Source: Agrobacterium tumefaciens
GTDB taxonomy: Bacteria; Pseudomonadota; Alphaproteobacteria; Rhizobiales; Rhizobiaceae
Reading direction: 5' to 3'
DNA length: 64,000 nt
Assembly (NCBI RefSeq): GCF_013318015.2
Contig: NZ_CP115841.1
Coordinates: 1,798,001 to 1,862,000, forward strand
Shown: positions 35,695-43,905 of the stretch, in pieces
Layout: each line of letters opens with the position of its first letter
How positions within the stretch are numbered: position 1 is the first letter of the stretch
Made by a program: the position numbers and the translations under genes
Notes under the pieces: model-generated
Databases searched by the model: none
Seen by the model: the letters and a program-made list of their open reading frames with translations, nothing else
Told to the model about the DNA's origin: nothing

Positions 35695-37545
35695 TTACTC
35701 GGCAGCCGCTTCCGCCTCGTGGTCGGCGATGAAGCCGCCGGACTGGCGCCGCCATAGATCGGCATAGATACCTCCCATCGCCGCCAGTTCCGCATGGCTG
35801 CCCGATTCCACGATCTGGCCCTTGTCGAGGATGATGAGCCGGTCCATTTCGGTCAGCGTCGACAGACGGTGGGCGATCGCGATAACCGTCTTGCCTTCCA
35901 TCAGCGAGAACAGGTTTTCCTGAATCGCCGCCTCGACTTCCGAGTCGAGCGCCGAGGTCGCTTCATCAAGCACCAGGATCGGCGCGTTCTTGAGGAACAC
36001 GCGAGCAATGGCGATACGCTGACGCTGGCCACCGGACAGCTTTACACCGCGTTCGCCCACCTGGGCATCAAGGCCCTGGCGGCCATGCATATCGACAAGC
36101 GTTTCCACAAAGTCCCAGGCATTCGCCCGCTTTGCCGCCGCGATCACCTGCTCGTCGGTGGCCTCGGGATGGCCATAGGCGATGTTGTCGCGGATCGAAC
36201 GGTGCAGCAGCGAAGTATCCTGCGTCACCACACCAATCAACTCGCGCAGGCTGTCCTGCGACACCTTGGAGATGTCCTGCCCGTCGATGGTGATCTTGCC
36301 CGCTTCCAGATCGTAGAAACGCAGAAGCAGGTTCATCAGCGTTGTCTTGCCCGCACCGGAACGCCCGACCAAACCGACCTTCTCGCCCGACTTGATATCC
36401 AGCGTCAGCCCGTCGATCACGCCCTTGTTCTTGCCGTAGTGGAAGCGGACGTTATCATAACGGATCGCGCCCTGCGGTGCCGCAAGCTGCGGCGCCTTCG
36501 GAGCATCGACGATATCGTGCGGCTTCGTCATCATCGACATGCCGTCATAGACGGTGCCGATGTTTTCGAACAGCGAGGTGACTTCCCACATGATCCATTG
36601 CGACATGCCGTTGACGCGCATGGCAAGGCTTATGGCAATGGCAACCGAGCCGGCCGTGACCGAACCCTGCATCCAGAAATAAAGACCGAGCGAGGCCGTG
36701 GAAAACAGCACGACCGCATTGTTGAGGTCGATCAGGATGTTGAAGCCGGAAATCTTGCGCATCTGGCGGTGAACGGTTCCGAGAAACACGTTCATCCCCT
36801 CACGCGCATATCTTTCCTCGCGGCCCGCATGCGAAAACAGCTTGATCGTCGAGATGTTTGTATAGCTGTCGACAATACGCCCCGTCATCATCGAGCGCGC
36901 ATCTGCCTGCTCCTGCGCGAGCCGGCCGAGTTTCGGCACAAAATAGGTGAGGATACCCATATAGATGCCGAGCCACACCAGCAGCGGAATGACCAGCCGC
37001 CAGTCTGCGGCCGCAACCATGAACAGCATCGAGACGACGAAGCTGATAGCGTAGACGAACACGTCGATCACCTTCAGCGCCACTTCGCGGATCGCCAGTG
37101 CCGTCTGCATCACCTTGGTCGAAACCCGGCCTGCAAATTCGTTGGCGAAAAAGTTCATGGAGTGGCGCAGCAGGAAACGATGCATCTTCCAGCGCGCGAT
37201 CATGCCGAAATTGCCGGCAAGCGTCTGGTGCATCGTCATGGTGTGGATAGCGCCCATCAGTGGCAGCAGGAAGAGCACCAGCCCAGCCATGACCATCAGA
37301 TGCCAGCCCTCATCGGCAAAAAACGTCTCGCGATTGGCCGTGGAAAGCCAGTCAACGATGCTGCCGAGGAATTTGTAGAGCATGGCTTCCGCAACGGCGA
37401 TGCCCATGGACATCAGGCCGAGCAGCAGGAGCCACGGCCATGCGGGCTGCACATAATGCCACACGAACGGCAAAAGCTTCTTCGGCGGCACAGACGGCGC
37501 CGAAGAGGGAAAAGGGTCAAGGCGTTTTTCAAACCAGCCAAACAT
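35695..37545 (-). CDS. ABC transporter half-exporter (fused permease-ATPase), first of a pair
   Basis: A 616-residue MsbA/LmrA-type half-exporter: membrane domain (about 45-330), ATPase domain with Walker A GRSGAGKTT, VTQDTSLLHRSIRDNIAYG, signature LSGGQRQRIAIARVFL, Walker B ILVLDEATSALD and AIAHRLS. The start at 37545 (MFGWFEKRLDPFP) has GGAG about ten bases upstream. About 150 bases before it, on the same strand, a candidate 18-residue leader peptide (37697-37753) and two hairpins suggest ribosome-mediated control, as known for Bacillus BmrCD. The paralogous partner follows downstream. Substrate unknown. Confidence 0.9.
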   Translation of the reverse strand: MFGWFEKRLDPFPSSAPSVPPKKLLPFVWHYVQPAWPWLLLLGLMSMGIAVAEAMLYKFLGSIVDWLSTANRETFFADEGWHLMVMAGLVLFLLPLMGAIHTMTMHQTLAGNFGMIARWKMHRFLLRHSMNFFANEFAGRVSTKVMQTALAIREVALKVIDVFVYAISFVVSMLFMVAAADWRLVIPLLVWLGIYMGILTYFVPKLGRLAQEQADARSMMTGRIVDSYTNISTIKLFSHAGREERYAREGMNVFLGTVHRQMRKISGFNILIDLNNAVVLFSTASLGLYFWMQGSVTAGSVAIAISLAMRVNGMSQWIMWEVTSLFENIGTVYDGMSMMTKPHDIVDAPKAPQLAAPQGAIRYDNVRFHYGKNKGVIDGLTLDIKSGEKVGLVGRSGAGKTTLMNLLLRFYDLEAGKITIDGQDISKVSQDSLRELIGVVTQDTSLLHRSIRDNIAYGHPEATDEQVIAAAKRANAWDFVETLVDMHGRQGLDAQVGERGVKLSGGQRQRIAIARVFLKNAPILVLDEATSALDSEVEAAIQENLFSLMEGKTVIAIAHRLSTLTEMDRLIILDKGQIVESGSHAELAAMGGIYADLWRRQSGGFIADHEAEAAAE

Positions 37546-37583
37546 AGGCCAAGCTCCGGCAAGCAATCGCCCCATCGTGAAAC

Positions 37584-37608
37584 GTGAGCAAACGCAAATA
37601 TGGCTCAC
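37584..37608 (-). promoter_or_regulatory. Hairpin in the leader of the ABC exporter mRNA
   Basis: GTGAGC (37584-37589) pairs with GCTCAC (37603-37608) across 13 bases, lying about 40 bases upstream of the ABC start. It could take part in an attenuation switch with the leader peptide region; no energy calculation was possible here. Confidence 0.35.
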
Positions 37609-37668
37609 GACGGAACAGAAAAGTATTGGATATGGCCGCAACAGCCACATGACGAGTCAAACTATGGG

Positions 37669-37686
37669 AAACGCGGTCGAACCGCG
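37669..37686 (-). terminator. Possible attenuator hairpin after the leader peptide
   Basis: CGCGGT (37672-37677), a three-base loop and ACCGCG (37681-37686). On the minus strand it is followed by TTTCCC, so the T-tract is short and termination would be weak. It lies 10 bases after the leader peptide stop codon, the place expected for an attenuator. Confidence 0.4.
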
Positions 37687-37696
37687 GGGGTAACAC

Positions 37697-37753
37697 CTAG
37701 GCCAGCAGCAGCACTACTGGGGCCGGGAGGCGAATACGAATGTCATTTTGCAT
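37697..37753 (-). CDS. Candidate regulatory leader peptide upstream of the ABC exporter pair
   Basis: An 18-codon frame, ATG at 37753 to TAG at 37697, encoding MQNDIRIRLPAPVVLLLA. A strong GGGAGG lies five bases before the ATG. Arg6-Ile7-Arg8-Leu9-Pro10 aligns position for position with R6-L7-R8-F9-P10 of ErmDL, whose R-x-R motif makes macrolide-bound ribosomes stall (established knowledge). Three consecutive CTG Leu codons follow. The Shine-Dalgarno GGGAGG (37759-37764) is complementary to CCTCCC inside codons 8-10 (37725-37730), so translation and RNA folding are interlinked. An 18-codon frame alone could occur by chance; the ribosome-binding site, motif and exporter context are what make it notable. 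Confidence 0.55.
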   Translation of the reverse strand: MQNDIRIRLPAPVVLLLA

Positions 37754-37870
37754 CAGAACCTCCCTAGCTGGTGTTGAAGATGTCGCCTTGTAGCGCAAAA
37801 ATTAATCGTTGACCAGCCGCAAAGATGCCGAACGCGTCAGAAAAGCTCTCGATTGCGACCGATTCTGCCG

Positions 37871-37907
37871 AACGGGCGGAGAAGACCCGGCAAAGGTCTC
37901 CGCCCGT
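37871..37907. repeat. Strong inverted repeat after the metallophosphoesterase remnant
   Basis: AACGGGCGGAG-A-AGACC (37871-37887) pairs with GGTCTCCGCCCGTT (ending 37907) around a CGGCAAA loop, with one to two bulged bases. There is no T-tract on either strand. Confidence 0.55.
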
Positions 37908-37928
37908 TGTAAGGCCTGGATACGCAGC

Positions 37929-38084
37929 TTACTCGGCGGCGTCCTGCGCCTGCCCGAGCGCCTTGATCTGCGCCAGAGTATCGGCAAGCGTGGCCGAGGT
38001 GTCGGAATAAAGATCATCGTCCTGCACCTGCAGATTGCCGACATGCAGGTCGGTCAAATGGACGAAATTCGCCCGTTCGGACAT
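37929..38084 (-). pseudogene. 51-residue N-terminal remnant of a metallophosphoesterase
   Basis: The frame from ATG 38084 to TAA 37929 encodes MSERANFVHLTDLHVGNLQV and continues through DTSATLADTLAQIKAL before ending in GQAQDAAE. The first 43 or so residues look like the start of a CpdA/Icc-type calcineurin-like phosphoesterase, with the first metal motif D-x-H (Asp12, His14), but the GDxxN, GNHD and GHxH motifs are missing. AGGAAG precedes the ATG. A strong inverted repeat (37871-37907) follows the stop. Either a deletion remnant or a retained short protein; it is too short to be an active enzyme. Confidence 0.6.
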
Positions 38085-38309
38085 GATATCTTCCTGTTTT
38101 TGCTGCGCGGAACCCGGATCGAAACAACGCCGATCCGACGCAACCGGATATGCCGGATCGGCCTGACGGCACGATGGTTAATGGGTAGCCCGACTGTGTG
38201 TCACGCGAATGAATACGGCACTCTTCGAAACGGTCCTCTCGGGCTGCATCTGTCACAAACCCGCCGCCCGTGATAAGCGCTCCGGCATTCCAAACGCGGT
38301 GAGAAGACC

Positions 38310-38783
38310 ATGAGCGATATCAGACCCGAAATCAGGATTGCCCTCTACCAGCCGGATATTCCCGGCAATACCGGCACGATCCTGCGGCTGGCGGCCTGTC
38401 TCGGCCTCGGCGTCGATATCATCGAGCCGGCCGGTTTCGATATTTCCGACCGCAACCTGAAAAGGGCAGGCATGGATTATATCGCAGCGGCGGCGCTGAC
38501 GCGCCACGTCAGCTGGGACCGGTTTGAGGAGTGGCGCGCAACCACCGGCCGCCGCCTCGTTCTCGCCTCCACCAAGGCCGCCCTGCCCTATACGAAAATC
38601 GCCTATCGCCACGACGATATCCTGCTTTTCGGCCGTGAAAGTGCTGGTGTGCCGGACCACGTGCATGAGAAGGCGCAGGAGCGAATCATCATCCCGATGG
38701 TCGAGGGGCAGCGCTCCATCAACGTCGCAATGTCCGCCGCGATGATCACCGGCGAGGCTTTGCGCCAGACTGCATGGTCTTAA
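38310..38783 (+). CDS. trmL: tRNA (cytidine(34)-2'-O)-methyltransferase
   Basis: A 157-residue SPOUT-class enzyme that methylates the ribose of the wobble base in tRNA-Leu isoacceptors. Family landmarks: IRIALYQPDIPGNTGTILRLAAC (given here by its key N-x-G-T-I-x-R core), GLGVDIIEP, LLFGRESAGVP and IIIPMVEGQRSINVAMSAAM, the deep trefoil-knot SAM site. The small size and absence of an extra RNA-binding domain fit TrmL rather than TrmH. GAGAAGA lies upstream of the ATG. Confidence 0.94.
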   Translation: MSDIRPEIRIALYQPDIPGNTGTILRLAACLGLGVDIIEPAGFDISDRNLKRAGMDYIAAAALTRHVSWDRFEEWRATTGRRLVLASTKAALPYTKIAYRHDDILLFGRESAGVPDHVHEKAQERIIIPMVEGQRSINVAMSAAMITGEALRQTAWS

Positions 38784-38955
38784 GCGCCTTTTTTAGCGCC
38801 ATTTTTTCGTGCAAATACAAAAATTGACCGTTTTTGCTTCAAAACTGTCGCAACCCGGCCTGTACCGAAGGCGTTCAGGCTCCTATACTTATTAGCCGGA
38901 CAACAAAAATCGCCCTCGCCGCAGCCATCCGCCGGCGGGTGTGAGGAGACGTCGC

Positions 38956-40608
38956 ATGCAATCCACCATTGTCATCGTCAACCTTCTCGGCGCAGTCGCG
39001 CTGCTGCTCTTTGGTCTTGCCCAGGTCAAGGATGGGGTTACCCGTGCCTTCGGCATGAAACTGCGAAGTGTATTGGCGACGGGCACCCAGAGCGGCCCGC
39101 GTTCCTTCTTTTCCGGCTTTTTCGCCACTGTCGCGCTGCAAAGCTCGACGGCAACCGCGCTTACCGTCGCCTCCTTCGCAGAACGCGATCTCATCAAGCC
39201 GCGCATGGCGCAGGTCGTGCTGCTCGGCGCCAATGTCGGCACCGCCGTCACCGCCTGGATTGTCGCGGCCGGTGTGGAGTGGCTGTCGCCGCTGCTGATC
39301 CTCTCCGGTATCGTTCTCAAAAAGGGTAGCTCAAACGCCCGACAAGGTGGCGGAACCGCGGTCATCGGCATCGGCCTGATGCTTCTGTCATTGCATCTGT
39401 TGAGCGGCGCGACCGAACCGATGCGTGCCTCGCCAGCCCTTGGCGTCTTCATCGGTCTGCTTGATGGCGCATGGCCCGTCGCGCTGATCTTCTCCGCCGT
39501 GCTGGCCTTCGTCTCCTCCTCCAGCCTCGCTGTCGTGGTGCTTATCCTGTCGCTTGCTGCTACTGGCACGCTGTCCGCCGGTCTCATCATCGTTCTCATT
39601 CTCGGCGCCAATCTCGGCGGCGCCATTCCGCCGGTCATCGCCACGCTCTCCGGCCCGGCCTCGGCGCGGCGCATCACTATCGGCAACCTTGTGGTGCGCA
39701 CCATCGGCTGCCTCATCGCCATGCCACTCGCATCCTATGGCGCAACGCTTTTGCAGCAATTGCCGCTTTCGCCCGCCAAATTGCCTGTTGATGCGCATCT
39801 CATCTTCAATGTCATTCTGGCAGCGGTTGCCTGGCCGTTCTCAGCCCTCATATCCGACCTGATGGCAAAGCTGGTGCCGGGCGATCCGAAAGCCGAAGAT
39901 GGCCCGAATTTCCTCGATCAGCAGGCGCTGGATACGCCTGTTGTGGCGCTCGCCAATGCCACGCGTGAGGTCTTGAGCGTCGGCGATGCTATCGAGCGCA
40001 TGCTGATCCGCGCCGAAAACGCCTTCAAGCATAATGATCTGGCACCCCTTCAGGAAGTGTCCCTGCTCGAAAAGAAGGTCGATCGCCGTCAGCAGGAGGT
40101 GAAGGTCTATCTTTCCCAACTGGGGCGCAAAGGGCTTGCAGACGACGAAGCGCGCCGTTCGATCGCCATCATCGATTACGCGATCAATCTCGAACATATC
40201 GGCGACATCATCGAAAAAGGCATTTGCGAGCAGATCCGCAAGAAGGTGCTGAACAGCTTCAAATTTTCCGACGACGGTTATGAGGAGCTGAAGACGCTGT
40301 TCGACATGACAATCGAAAATCTGCGGGCCGCCCAGAGCATTCTGGTGACCGGCGATTTCGATCTCGCCCGCCGGCTGATGGAAAGCAAGGTGGATATACG
40401 CCGCCTCGAAAAACAGTCGTCCAACCGCCATCTGGAGCGGCTGCGCGATGGGCTGACGGAAAGCATGCAGACGAGTTCACTGCATCTCGACATGCTGCGC
40501 GACCTGAAGCGCATAAACGCCCATATCGTGTCTGTGGCGCATCCCATTCTGGATGAAAGCGGTGTTTTGATCGAAAGCCGCCTGCGTTACGCCGAACCGC
40601 GTGCTTAA
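38956..40608 (+). CDS. Na/Pi cotransporter family protein with PhoU-like C-terminal domain
   Basis: A 550-residue protein. The membrane half (about 1-310) has two inverted Na/Pi-cotransporter repeats with the conserved QSSTATALT (about 59-67) and SSSSLAVVV (about 186-194) motifs; the cytoplasmic half (about 335-550) is all-helical and PhoU-like. It resembles NptA/YjbB-type phosphate transporters, which in E. coli mediate phosphate export. The ATG at 38956 has GAGGAG seven bases upstream; the five codons before it are dispensable. No pho box was recognised in the 172-base upstream gap. Confidence 0.92.
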   Translation: MQSTIVIVNLLGAVALLLFGLAQVKDGVTRAFGMKLRSVLATGTQSGPRSFFSGFFATVALQSSTATALTVASFAERDLIKPRMAQVVLLGANVGTAVTAWIVAAGVEWLSPLLILSGIVLKKGSSNARQGGGTAVIGIGLMLLSLHLLSGATEPMRASPALGVFIGLLDGAWPVALIFSAVLAFVSSSSLAVVVLILSLAATGTLSAGLIIVLILGANLGGAIPPVIATLSGPASARRITIGNLVVRTIGCLIAMPLASYGATLLQQLPLSPAKLPVDAHLIFNVILAAVAWPFSALISDLMAKLVPGDPKAEDGPNFLDQQALDTPVVALANATREVLSVGDAIERMLIRAENAFKHNDLAPLQEVSLLEKKVDRRQQEVKVYLSQLGRKGLADDEARRSIAIIDYAINLEHIGDIIEKGICEQIRKKVLNSFKFSDDGYEELKTLFDMTIENLRAAQSILVTGDFDLARRLMESKVDIRRLEKQSSNRHLERLRDGLTESMQTSSLHLDMLRDLKRINAHIVSVAHPILDESGVLIESRLRYAEPRA

Positions 40609-40611
40609 AGC

Positions 40612-40887
40612 TTAGTCTGCCGAAGGAAGCCGCCGCATGGTGAATTCGATGCGGTCGCCTTCCAGCTGCCGCCAGCTTTCCACTTCGGTCCAATAGGCGG
40701 CCTTCGGAAAACTGTCGAACCACTCGCGCGCCTTGGCACGGGCTTCTTCACGGTCGAGACAAAAGGTCTGCCGCACGAACATGCCGTTGCGCATCGGATC
40801 GCCACCGTCACTTTCACGCGCCTTGCGGTGATTGGCGATCCTGCGCTTCAGCCCGTCCAGGGGCGGCGGTCCGGCAAATTTCGTCAT
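40612..40887 (-). CDS. Conserved hypothetical protein, 91 residues
   Basis: A small, basic, soluble protein (MTKFAGPPPLDGLKRRIANH ... FTMRRLPSAD). I recognise no domain. AGAGGTG lies seven bases before the ATG at 40887. It contains a charged helical segment rich in Arg, Glu and Ala in the middle (FCLDREEARAKAREWFDSFP). It converges on the Na/Pi cotransporter with a 3-base gap and is divergent from hemF. Coding by ribosome-binding site, length and codon pattern; function unknown. Confidence 0.75.
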   Translation of the reverse strand: MTKFAGPPPLDGLKRRIANHRKARESDGGDPMRNGMFVRQTFCLDREEARAKAREWFDSFPKAAYWTEVESWRQLEGDRIEFTMRRLPSAD

Positions 40888-41016
40888 GATATTCACCTCT
40901 GGCACCTACATCGCTAAAGATAGTGTCCGCATGTGAACTTGGCGAGTCGAATTTGTGCGCAAGGCCAGCACCTGCTAGATGCGACAGGGAATCGACTTCA
41001 CCAAAGGAGAACATGC

Positions 41017-41928
41017 ATGGAACGGCCATCTTTGCCGAAGGGCTTGCCCGAGGACATAGAAGACAAGAAGGCCGCCGCCGAGGCCTGGTTCCAGCATCTG
41101 CGCGACACCATCGTTACCTCCTTCGAAACCCTTGAAGACGAGCTGAGCGGCCCGCTCGCCGATCAGGAACCGGGACGCTTCGTGCAAAAGGACTGGCTGC
41201 GCGACAATGGCGCGGGCGGCGGCGGTAAGATGTCGATGATGGAGGGCCGCGTCTTCGAAAAGGTCGGCGTCCACACCTCCACCGTCTATGGTGAGTTCTC
41301 GCCGGAATTCCGCCAGCAGATACCGGGCGCGGAAGAAGACCCGAGCTTCTGGGCCTCGGGCATTTCGCTGATCGCCCATCCGGTCAATCCCAATGTGCCG
41401 GCTGTTCATATGAATACCCGCATGGTCGTCACCACCAGCCACTGGTTCGGCGGCGGCGCGGACCTGACGCCCGTGCTTGGACGCCGGCGGACGGAACAGG
41501 ATCCAGACACCCAGCTTTTCCACCGCGGCTTCGAGATCACCTGTAACCGCCATCCCGTGGCCGACTATCCGCGCTACAAGTCGTGGTGCGACGAGTACTT
41601 CTTCCTCAAGCACCGCAACGAGCCGCGCGGCACCGGCGGTATCTTTTTCGACTGGCTGCACCCGGAAGAGGAAAAGGGCGGCTGGGACGCCAATTTCGCC
41701 TTCGTGCAGGATGTTGGCCGCGCCTTCAACCTGGTCTACCCAAAAATCGTGCGGTCCAATTTCAACCAGCCCTGGACGGAAGAGGACCGCGACGAGCAGC
41801 TTATTCGCCGTGGCCGCTATGTGGAATTCAACCTGCTTTACGACCGCGGCACGATCTTCGGCCTCAAGACCGGCGGCAATGTCGAATCGATTCTGTCTTC
41901 CCTGCCGCCCGTGGTCCGCTGGCCCTGA
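41017..41928 (+). CDS. hemF: Oxygen-dependent coproporphyrinogen III oxidase
   Basis: A 303-residue enzyme that oxidatively decarboxylates coproporphyrinogen III to protoporphyrinogen IX in haem synthesis, using O2. Diagnostic blocks are [39 protein letters not shown], the [11 protein letters not shown] motif and [23 protein letters not shown] stands seven bases before the ATG at 41017; the longer frame upstream has no similarity. Monocistronic. Confidence 0.97.
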   Translation: MERPSLPKGLPEDIEDKKAAAEAWFQHLRDTIVTSFETLEDELSGPLADQEPGRFVQKDWLRDNGAGGGGKMSMMEGRVFEKVGVHTSTVYGEFSPEFRQQIPGAEEDPSFWASGISLIAHPVNPNVPAVHMNTRMVVTTSHWFGGGADLTPVLGRRRTEQDPDTQLFHRGFEITCNRHPVADYPRYKSWCDEYFFLKHRNEPRGTGGIFFDWLHPEEEKGGWDANFAFVQDVGRAFNLVYPKIVRSNFNQPWTEEDRDEQLIRRGRYVEFNLLYDRGTIFGLKTGGNVESILSSLPPVVRWP

Positions 41929-42050
41929 AATACTCACGTAAATTTGACGCCCGTCAGGAATTTGGGCGCAAATCGCGCAAATTAGGACTTATGGAAAAAT
42001 AAAGGCAATGATAATCTCCTGCGTGCAGACGTACTGGAGGAGCTATCGTC

Positions 42051-42317
42051 ATGATTACTTCGAACAGCATGCCTATATCTGCTTCCGCTGAGGGAGCCTC
42101 GCATTCCATCGATACCCCTGATTTGATCGACCGCATGGCAGCGGAAATGCGTGCCACCGGCGATCGCGAACTGCCGCATTCCTTTTATGTCGAACAGGTA
42201 AAACGCACGCTTGCCGGAAAAGCGGTGACGCGGGCCGACAATGACGAAATGCCTCGTACAAAAATCCCGGCAGCCGGCACATCCTCTGTTTTCCAGTGCT
42301 GGGCGATGCCCGAATAG
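42051..42317 (+). CDS. Small hypothetical protein, 88 residues
   Basis: A soluble 88-residue protein with a strong GGAGGAG before the ATG. It has a helical middle (LIDRMAAEMRATGDRELPHS) and a Ser/Ala-rich N-terminus, no signal peptide and no domain I recognise. It is followed after about 120 bases by a DUF1059 gene. Probably real on the basis of its ribosome-binding site and amino acid composition. Confidence 0.65.
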   Translation: MITSNSMPISASAEGASHSIDTPDLIDRMAAEMRATGDRELPHSFYVEQVKRTLAGKAVTRADNDEMPRTKIPAAGTSSVFQCWAMPE

Positions 42318-42378
42318 GGCCTGAACAGGGTCAGCGGACGCCGCTCTGGAACATTAGCGGCGACCGTTCGTTTCTTGT

Positions 42379-42414
42379 CAGAGGGACAGCAGGCATTTGC
42401 AGGCTGTCCCTCTG
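42379..42414 (+). promoter_or_regulatory. Perfect 12-bp stem-loop just upstream of the DUF1059 gene
   Basis: CAGAGGGACAGC (42379-42390) pairs perfectly with GCTGTCCCTCTG (42403-42414) over a 12-base loop. No T-tract follows; instead TCTAAAACAGGGAGG (with the DUF1059 Shine-Dalgarno) starts a few bases later. It could end the upstream 88-residue gene's transcript or control access to the ribosome-binding site. Confidence 0.6.
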
Positions 42415-42436
42415 TCTAAAACAGGGAGGCAAGACC

Positions 42437-42622
42437 ATGAGACTGTTTGAATGTGGAACGCTCGTGCCCGGCTGTGCCTGGCACACCCGCGCGGATGACG
42501 ACGCGGAAGTCGTGCGCCGCACCGTGGAACATATGCGATCGGCCCACGGCGAAACCATCATCCGCGAAAACATGATCGAAAACATCAAATCCCGCATCCG
42601 CGACGAGGCAAATGCGGCCTGA
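42437..42622 (+). CDS. DUF1059 domain-containing protein
   Basis: A 61-residue protein of the DUF1059 family: MRLFECGTLVPGCAWHTRAD with two cysteines (Cys6 and Cys13), then the helical VVRRTVEHMRSAHGE and a charged C-terminal helix. GGGAGG stands eight bases upstream. Function unknown; the Cys/His arrangement hints at metal binding. A strong stem-loop lies immediately upstream. Confidence 0.82.
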   Translation: MRLFECGTLVPGCAWHTRADDDAEVVRRTVEHMRSAHGETIIRENMIENIKSRIRDEANAA

Positions 42623-42648
42623 GCTGCAACGCCTCCGGCACTGCGATC

Positions 42649-43905
42649 TCAATTCTCCAGCATATCCTTCAGCCGGGCGGTCAGCGCTGCCCGGTCTAGC
42701 GAGAAATTGACGTCGATCCACTTTTCTTCGAGGCTTTTCAGCACCTCGCCTACCTTCGGACCGGACTCCACGCCCGCGGCCATCACATCAGCGCCGCTCA
42801 GCGGAAAGCCGGGCTTGTGGAACTTGTTCGCTCTCGTCAGCAGCGTCGAAAGTCGCGCGACTTTCTGCATCGCCGCCTCACCGCCCGAAAGGTCGGCGCG
42901 GGCCGAGGCAAGCGCCAGCTTCAGCCGCGTCTTCACACCGTCAACGCCCTGCCGGTAAAGCAGCCGGTCGAGCGCCGTCTCCTTCATCTCCGGATCGATC
43001 ACCGGCGCGGAAGCCCAGTGGGCAAGATATGCAGCTTCAGCCTTCGACAGCCGCAGCCGCGCAGCAAGCGCCGTTAGCCTCTCCCTGTCGGGCGGCACTA
43101 TGGCAGCAAGCCGCAGCATCGGGTCAACTGTCCAGCCAAGCGCCTGTTCGGTTGCCACCAGCCCGTGAATGGCGTCGATACCCCATTTTTCCGTTTCGGG
43201 AAGAATTTCCGCCAACACGCCGGATTGCCGCATCCACAGCAAGGCGCGGGAGGGATCGCGCGCGGAAAGCAGCTTTTTCAGCTCGCCCCACACCCGCTCG
43301 GCCGAGAGCGTCCCCAGCTTGTCCTTGGCTCGCGCACTGGCGCGCAAGCCATCGGCATCGGGACGACCGGAACCATAATGGGCGAAAAAGCGGAAGAACC
43401 GAAGAATCCGCAGATAATCTTCCGAAATCCGCATCGCGGCATCGCCGATGAAGCGCACCGTGCCGGTTTCAATGTCGGGAAGGCCATCGATGAGGTCGAT
43501 GATCTTGCCCTTCTCGTCAGCGTAAAGTGCGTTGATGGTGAGATCGCGCCGTTCGGCATCGATCTGCCAGTCTGTGCCAAAAGCGACCTGCGCATGGCGG
43601 CCGTTGGTCTCGACATCGCGGCGCAGCGTCGTCACCTCGAAACCCTCGCCGTCGATCACCAGCGTCACCGTGCCGTGTTCAATGCCGGTCGGTACCGCCT
43701 TGATGCCCGCCGCCTTGGCGCGCTCAACCACCACATCGGGGGTAAGCGTCGTCGCCATATCGACATCGACGACCGGTTGTTCCATCAGCGCATTGCGCAC
43801 GGCGCCGCCGACGATCCGCACCTCGCCGCCATCGGCGTTCAACAGCGCGAAGATGCGCTTCAGCGCCGGCTTTTCAAACCAGTCCCGCCCGGCAAGGCTG
43901 CTCAT
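42649..43905 (-). CDS. CCA tRNA nucleotidyltransferase/polyA polymerase family protein
   Basis: A 418-residue class II nucleotidyltransferase. Motifs: EVRIVGGAVRNAL (about 30-42; GGxVR, with Asn where Asp is usual), the metal-binding DVDMAT (Asp-x-Asp, about 48-53), RRDLTINALYAD, and EDYLRILRFFRFFAHYG of the neck. It would add or repair the 3'-CCA of tRNAs. The start at 43905 overlaps the stop of the NUDIX gene as ATGA, so it is the third gene of the operon DUF1285-NUDIX-CCA enzyme. Confidence 0.92.
   Translation of the reverse strand: MSSLAGRDWFEKPALKRIFALLNADGGEVRIVGGAVRNALMEQPVVDVDMATTLTPDVVVERAKAAGIKAVPTGIEHGTVTLVIDGEGFEVTTLRRDVETNGRHAQVAFGTDWQIDAERRDLTINALYADEKGKIIDLIDGLPDIETGTVRFIGDAAMRISEDYLRILRFFRFFAHYGSGRPDADGLRASARAKDKLGTLSAERVWGELKKLLSARDPSRALLWMRQSGVLAEILPETEKWGIDAIHGLVATEQALGWTVDPMLRLAAIVPPDRERLTALAARLRLSKAEAAYLAHWASAPVIDPEMKETALDRLLYRQGVDGVKTRLKLALASARADLSGGEAAMQKVARLSTLLTRANKFHKPGFPLSGADVMAAGVESGPKVGEVLKSLEEKWIDVNFSLDRAALTARLKDMLEN

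Noticed and set aside
35794..37587. 597-codon plus-strand open frame opposite an ABC exporter
   Set aside because: It is the antisense of a conserved ATPase; it has no domain or ribosome-binding site.
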